This document shows, piece by piece, positions 60,084 to 64,000 of a DNA stretch of 64,000 nucleotides. The translations under genes and the position numbers were made by a program. Below the pieces are notes generated by a model, which made no database searches, had not been told where the DNA came from, and worked only from the letters and a program-made list of their open reading frames with translations. How positions within the stretch are numbered: position 1 is the first letter of the stretch; every line of letters begins with the position of its first letter. This DNA comes from Flavobacteriaceae bacterium (GTDB lineage: Bacteria; Bacteroidota; Bacteroidia; Flavobacteriales; Flavobacteriaceae), in contig JAENXC010000002.1 in NCBI GenBank assembly GCA_016649715.1, positions 124,001-188,000 on the forward strand, in the 5' to 3' direction.

Positions 60084-60596
60084 TTAATTTTTATTCATTT
60101 CCAGTTTATAAATGTCAGAAACCACAACATCATTTTTGGCGTCGTAGCGTTCCACTACAAAATTGCCGTCGGCATTAAAATATCCAAAAGAGGAAGTTCC
60201 ATCTTTAGACAGAATATAGTAACCGTTCTGTGATGTAGGTTTAATTACGGCGTATTCATCTTGGGTAGCATTATCCTTAATGGTCATCATTCTATACCCG
60301 TTTTGATCTTTTTGGTTTATGAATTTAAATCGGTTGCCGTCGTAATCATAGCTTACGTCTGTATTCACCTTTACAGGTTCCATTTGGATACTTTGGTTCG
60401 TTTGGTTGGCCTCGCTTGCATCCAACGCAATAACTTGTTTTTCGGTTTTGGTTACCGCTTTTGTAGAGACATCGGTTCCCAAATCACTTTTTACTGCAGT
60501 TTTGGTTACTACTGTTTCCTTCTTTTCGTTTCTATTTTCCTGCGCAATACCAGTTGTAAATGCTGCTAATGCTAAAACTATCAATATTTTTTTCAT
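60084..60596 (-). CDS. Secreted protein, function unknown
   Basis: A 170-residue exported protein. Signal peptide 1-19 (AAFTTGIAQ), a low-complexity Lys/Thr/Val-rich stretch (KKETVVTKTAVKSDLGTDVSTKAVTKTEKQV), then a beta-rich domain (VSYDYDGNRFKFINQKDQNGYRMMTIKDNATQDEYAVIKPTSQNGYYILSKDGTSSFGYFNADGNFVVERYD). I use the ATG at 60596; an upstream ATG would lack a leader. The low-complexity part resembles that of the secreted protein at 62484-62957. Role unknown. Confidence 0.82.
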   Translation of the reverse strand: MKKILIVLALAAFTTGIAQENRNEKKETVVTKTAVKSDLGTDVSTKAVTKTEKQVIALDASEANQTNQSIQMEPVKVNTDVSYDYDGNRFKFINQKDQNGYRMMTIKDNATQDEYAVIKPTSQNGYYILSKDGTSSFGYFNADGNFVVERYDAKNDVVVSDIYKLEMNKN

Positions 60597-60757
60597 AATG
60601 GTTGTATTTATTTCTTCGTTAATTCCAAAAATAAGAAGCACAGATGTTAAAAAAGATTAAAGTGGTGATAATCATTTCCTAAAGTTCAGTGAAACAGTGT
60701 TTCCTCTAATATTTAAAATAGTATTTATGTAAATCAATTTTTTGTACTTTAGTTGAA

Positions 60758-61627
60758 ATGCTTTTTATGCCAGTTTGGGTGCACATTTTGGTTATTGTTC
60801 TTGTGGCTTATATAGTTGTGAGTATTTTACTATATTATTTGCAGGACTACTTTTTGTTCAAACCTGAAAAACTTCCGAAGGATTTCAACTTTTATTACGA
60901 AAACCAGCAAGTTTCAGAATATAACATTGAAACCCGCGATGGCGCAATAATTAACGGACTTCATTTTAGTGTTGAAAAACCACTGGGCGTAGTGCTTTAT
61001 TTGAAAGGAAACTCCAAAAGCATAAAAGGCTGGGGCAAGTTTGCGGTAGATTTTACCCGAAACAATTACGATGTAATTATGGTAGATTACAGAGGTTTTG
61101 GGAAAAGCACTGGCAAGCGTTCACAAAAAGCCATAAAGCACGATCTGCAATTTATTTACAACAAAATCCGTGAAAAAGTCAGTGAAAAATACATTGTCAT
61201 TTACGGGCGTTCTTTGGGTTCCGGTTTCGCCACAAAACTGGCTTCAATGAATAGCCCGAAAATGTTGATTTTGGACGCACCCTATTATAGCTTGACGAAA
61301 GTCACGGGCCGCTATATGCCGTTTATGCCGCTTTCCATTATTTTGAAATACCCGATGCCAACCTACAAATGGCTGAAATATGTGAAGTGTCCAATTCACA
61401 TAATCCACGGCACGAAAGACAAGTTAATACCTTTCAGCAGCAGTGTTAAACTATCGCAAGTAAGTGCGAAGCTCACACGGCTGCATCCTATTATCGAGGG
61501 TGGTCATAAAAATTTAAACAACTTTGAATCCTACCACAAAATCTTGACAGAAATCATTAAATCAAAAGAAAAGAAAATCGATCTTTCAACCACCAGCATT
61601 GGTGTAAAACATTCCGCAAAACAATGA
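60758..61627 (+). CDS. Membrane-anchored alpha/beta hydrolase 1
   Basis: A 289-residue protein with one N-terminal membrane segment (about residues 7-29). Catalytic marks: GVVLYLKGNSKSIKGW oxyanion loop, VDYRGFGKSTGKRSQ, nucleophile in VIYGRSLGSGFA, acid Asp in HGTKDKLIPF, and His in EGGHKNLNNF. It is the BAAT/YqiA-like or monoacylglycerol-lipase-like class. It overlaps its paralogue by four bases (ATGA at 61624-61627). Confidence 0.9.
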   Translation: MLFMPVWVHILVIVLVAYIVVSILLYYLQDYFLFKPEKLPKDFNFYYENQQVSEYNIETRDGAIINGLHFSVEKPLGVVLYLKGNSKSIKGWGKFAVDFTRNNYDVIMVDYRGFGKSTGKRSQKAIKHDLQFIYNKIREKVSEKYIVIYGRSLGSGFATKLASMNSPKMLILDAPYYSLTKVTGRYMPFMPLSIILKYPMPTYKWLKYVKCPIHIIHGTKDKLIPFSSSVKLSQVSAKLTRLHPIIEGGHKNLNNFESYHKILTEIIKSKEKKIDLSTTSIGVKHSAKQ

Positions 61628-62421
61628 AGCGAAGACTAAAGAAAATCCTGATTGTAATCGCTTCACTGTATGTTGTCATTTTTGTGGCGCTCTATCTCTT
61701 TCAGGAAAAAATGATTTTCTTGCCGGAATCGCTTCCGCAGGATTATTCGTATTCTTTCCCCGAAAATTTTGAAGAAATAAATTTAAAAACCAATGATGGT
61801 GCAGTGCTAAATGCGCTTCACTTTAAAGTTGAAAACCCAAAAGGTGTCATTCTTTATTTCCACGGAAATGCGGGAGAACTTTCCCGCTGGGGGATTGTGG
61901 TCCAAAAATTTATTGAAATGCAATACGATGTTTTGGTAATGGATTACAGAACCTACGGAAAAAGTACGGGAAAACTGAGCCAAAAGTCTCTATACAATGA
62001 TGCCCAGTTATTTTATGATTTTCTGCTGAAAAATTATCGAGAGGACGAAATAGTGGTTTACGGAAGGTCTTTGGGAACCACTTTCGCAACCTATGTTGCC
62101 ACAAAAAACCATCCAAAACGATTAATTCTCGAAGCCCCTTTTTACAGTTTGGATGAAGTGGCAAGCGAGCGTTTTCCCATCTATCCAATGAGTTGGTTTT
62201 TGAAATATCATTTCCCGACAAATCAATATTTAAAAGAAGTTTCGTGCCCCATCACTATTTTTCACGGAACCGATGACACAACAGTAAACTATAAAAACAG
62301 TGAGAAACTTTCAAAAATCAAGACGAAAGGGAAACTGACTTTTATAACGATTCCGGGGGGAACTCACCACGATTTGGGCAATTATGAAGTTTATGAAAAA
62401 ACGCTGGATTCAATTCTTTGA
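61624..62421 (+). CDS. Membrane-anchored alpha/beta hydrolase 2
   Basis: A 265-residue paralogue: membrane segment at about residues 7-25; GVILYFHGNAGELSRWG; DYRTYGKSTGKLSQ; VVYGRSLGTTFA (nucleophile); HGTDDTTVNY (Asp); GGTHHDLGNYEVY (His). The tandem pair with coupled translation suggests a joint job in membrane lipid or ester turnover. This is an inference. Confidence 0.9.
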   Translation: MKRRLKKILIVIASLYVVIFVALYLFQEKMIFLPESLPQDYSYSFPENFEEINLKTNDGAVLNALHFKVENPKGVILYFHGNAGELSRWGIVVQKFIEMQYDVLVMDYRTYGKSTGKLSQKSLYNDAQLFYDFLLKNYREDEIVVYGRSLGTTFATYVATKNHPKRLILEAPFYSLDEVASERFPIYPMSWFLKYHFPTNQYLKEVSCPITIFHGTDDTTVNYKNSEKLSKIKTKGKLTFITIPGGTHHDLGNYEVYEKTLDSIL

Positions 62422-62429
62422 AACAAAAA

Positions 62430-62461
62430 AATCCGTCCCAAATTTTACCTCGGGACGAATT
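62430..62461. terminator. Terminator between convergent genes
   Basis: AATCCGTCCC (62430-62439) pairs with GGGACGAATT (62452-62461), with one mismatch; the T run is strongest in the minus direction, serving the 62484 gene. Confidence 0.8.
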
Positions 62462-62483
62462 CTAAAAATTTTAGGGAGTATTA

Positions 62484-62957
62484 TCAGTTTTTTTTCAACT
62501 TGACCATCCCGTCGGGCCTGTTCATGAGCGCTGCTCTTCGGGCCTCAAGGTCTGCTTGTTGTTGTCTTATTTTTGCTTGGCGTTCCATTTCCGCTTCAGC
62601 AGCAGCCTGTGCGTTTTGCTCAGCGATTTTTCGGGCCATATCCGCCTCGTGTTGCTGTTTTAAGGCCATCATTTTTTGTTGATTGGCAACATCTAAGGTA
62701 ACGTCATCGGAAACCACTTTGGTGTCCTCATTCTTTTTCTTGATAACCGTGGAGGCCTGGTCTTGTTTTAGGGTCCCTTCCACTTCAACCACCTCTTTTT
62801 TGGTGTTGGTTTTTTTGGTGACCTGGGTCTTGACGTTTGTATCTTTTTGGATTACTTTCTTAACGGTCGTTTCTTGTTGAACGTCTTTGTTTTCTTGGGC
62901 TTGGGTTCCAGCTATACTGAAAAGAACAACTGCAAACACCATAAATAGTTTTTTCAT
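62484..62957 (-). CDS. Secreted helical protein
   Basis: A 157-residue exported protein: signal peptide 1-20 (SIAGTQAQ), a Lys/Thr/Val-rich stretch (VQQETTVKKVIQKDTNVKTQVTKKTNTKKEVVEVEG), then a long charged helix (QQKMMALKQQHEADMARKIAEQNAQAAAEAEMERQAKIRQQQADLEARRAALM) with a strong coiled-coil tendency. Function unknown. Similar low-complexity N-terminus to the protein at 60084-60596. Confidence 0.8.
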   Translation of the reverse strand: MKKLFMVFAVVLFSIAGTQAQENKDVQQETTVKKVIQKDTNVKTQVTKKTNTKKEVVEVEGTLKQDQASTVIKKKNEDTKVVSDDVTLDVANQQKMMALKQQHEADMARKIAEQNAQAAAEAEMERQAKIRQQQADLEARRAALMNRPDGMVKLKKN

Positions 62958-63092
62958 AATTTGTGGTTATTAGGGTTTAAAAAGTAAACATACGGATAGA
63001 TACGTTAAGTTATTGCAAAATGGAAGTGAAATAAAAGCCAAAACTTTTTTAAAAACCGTGGTTATGGATATTCGAAAAGTGTTTTGAAAATG

Positions 63093-63100
63093 TATATTTG
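63093..63100 (+). promoter_or_regulatory. -7 box of ychF
   Basis: TATATTTG fits TAnnTTTG exactly and is followed by CACC; the ATG lies 59 bases downstream. The -33 TTG is not clear. Confidence 0.5.
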
Positions 63101-63158
63101 CACCCTCGTAAACCGAAACTACTTTTGATCGAGGTTTACCTTTAAAAAATTATATTTA

Positions 63159-64000
63159 ATGAAAGCAGGTATCGTAGGATTGCCAAACGTGGGAAAATCC
63201 ACCCTTTTTAATTGTTTGAGTAACGCAAAGGCGCAAAGTGCCAATTTCCCTTTTTGTACCATTGAACCAAATGTGGGCGTGGTAAACGTGCCCGACCCTC
63301 GTTTGCTCAAACTTGAAGAATTGGTAAAACCCGAGCGCGTGCTTCCCGCAACCGTTGAAATTGTTGACATTGCCGGCTTGGTAAAAGGAGCAAGCAAGGG
63401 CGAAGGATTGGGAAATCAGTTTTTGAGCAACATCCGCGAGACCGATGCCATCCTACACGTTTTGCGCTGCTTTGATAACGACAACATCGTTCACGTTGAT
63501 GGAAGTATTAACCCAATCCGCGATAAGGAAACCATTGATATTGAACTCCAATTGAAGGATTTGGAAACGGTAGATAAAAAACTTGAAAAAGTGAAACGCG
63601 CCGCCCGTACAGGAAACAAAGAAGCACAAAAAGAAGAAACTGCTTTGATGAAAGTTAAAACAGGTTTGGAAGCTGGAATTTCCGTCCGTGCCATTGACTT
63701 AACCGAAAGTGAACGTGAGGAATTTATTGTGAACGCACAATTTATTACGGATAAACCAGTAATGTACGTGTGTAACGTGGATGAAGGTTCGGCCGTAACC
63801 GGAAATGCTTATGTTGAAAAAGTAAAGGCAGCCGTCGCTGGTGAAGACGCTGAGGTTTTAGTTCTTGCTGTTGGAACCGAAGCAGATATTACCGAATTGG
63901 AAACTTTTGAAGAACGCCAAATGTTTTTAGAAGATTTAGGTCTTGATGAAGCGGGTTCAGCAAAATTGATTCGAAGTGCCTACAAATTATTAAAACTACA
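63159..64000 (+). CDS. ychF: Ribosome-associated ATPase YchF, 5' part
   Basis: The first 280 residues of the Obg-like ATPase; the 3' end (about 80 residues) is cut by the window edge. G1 GLPNVGKSTLFNCLSNAKAQSANFPFCTIEPN, G3 VDIAGLVKGASKGEGLGNQFLSNIRETDAILHVLRCF, G4 CNVDEG. The NxxE type in place of NKxD gives ATP rather than GTP preference in this family. It binds ribosomes and is linked to stress responses. Start ATG 63159. Confidence 0.95.
   Translation, partial: MKAGIVGLPNVGKSTLFNCLSNAKAQSANFPFCTIEPNVGVVNVPDPRLLKLEELVKPERVLPATVEIVDIAGLVKGASKGEGLGNQFLSNIRETDAILHVLRCFDNDNIVHVDGSINPIRDKETIDIELQLKDLETVDKKLEKVKRAARTGNKEAQKEETALMKVKTGLEAGISVRAIDLTESEREEFIVNAQFITDKPVMYVCNVDEGSAVTGNAYVEKVKAAVAGEDAEVLVLAVGTEADITELETFEERQMFLEDLGLDEAGSAKLIRSAYKLLKL

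Overview
The window is an AT-rich chromosomal segment of a Flavobacteriaceae bacterium (Bacteroidota), of the Aequorivita/Gramella kind. Three things point there. Several secreted proteins end in type IX secretion (T9SS) sorting domains. Promoters follow the Bacteroidota pattern TTG-N19-21-TAnnTTTG and there are no Shine-Dalgarno leaders. The gene families are typical of the group: two TonB receptors with carboxypeptidase-like N-domains, 2TM-domain proteins, DUF6146/DUF6787, YtxJ, a LETM1-related protein and TIGR02757. I found no rRNA, tRNA, CRISPR array, prophage or intact insertion sequence.

Layout. 1-8.1 kb: a tandem pair of T9SS photosynthesis-system-II-assembly-like proteins sharing a duplicated promoter; a DUF721-lipoprotein-recF block; TPR protein-ribH; smpB; a histidine phosphatase; CsbD; a secreted thioredoxin. 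8.2-11.4 kb: a small accessory island with a 159-aa unknown protein, a nine-unit 21-bp repeat array, an HTH protein, a membrane protein, a ParD/ParE toxin-antitoxin pair and an unlisted 46-aa ParD-like protein. A near-copy of the clpB 3' terminator flanks the toxin-antitoxin part on both sides. 11.4-22.9 kb: clpB, ytxJ, the NO/Fe-S repair protein Ric with a heme-copper-oxidase-like membrane protein, DUF2975 plus HTH, and a TonB receptor. 22.9-26.2 kb: a LytS-type kinase fused to a 2TM domain, three free 2TM proteins and a LytTR regulator in one row.

26-34.8 kb: a LETM1-related protein, a DUF4331 domain split over two genes with a structured spacer, a TPR lipoprotein, a repeat-rich secreted protein, and a 2.5-kb module (FG-GAP T9SS protein, gene remnant, tandem repeats) between two copies of a long direct repeat. 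34.8-51.5 kb: housekeeping genes, namely uvrA, an ECF sigma factor with a 50-aa partner, nth, bcp, a metallo-hydrolase, an esterase, a dihydroorotase homologue that has lost its metal ligands, a BatA-like protein, a GAF kinase, TIGR02757, lolD and folE. 51.5-64 kb: a TonB-receptor operon with a His/Cys-rich small protein, a DUF937 protein cut by an in-frame TGA, serA, serC, an acyl-CoA reductase divergent from a ferredoxin, two paired hydrolases, secreted small proteins and the 5' part of ychF.

The most promising unexplained element is the 21-bp array at about 8749-8956. Nine GTAACT-type cores lie exactly two DNA turns apart, each opening a small dyad, directly upstream of an HTH gene. Other leads are the split DUF4331 pair with its RNA-like spacer, the duplicated clpB terminator around the toxin-antitoxin cassette, the UGA-interrupted DUF937 gene, the metal-site-less dihydroorotase and the 2TM signalling cluster.
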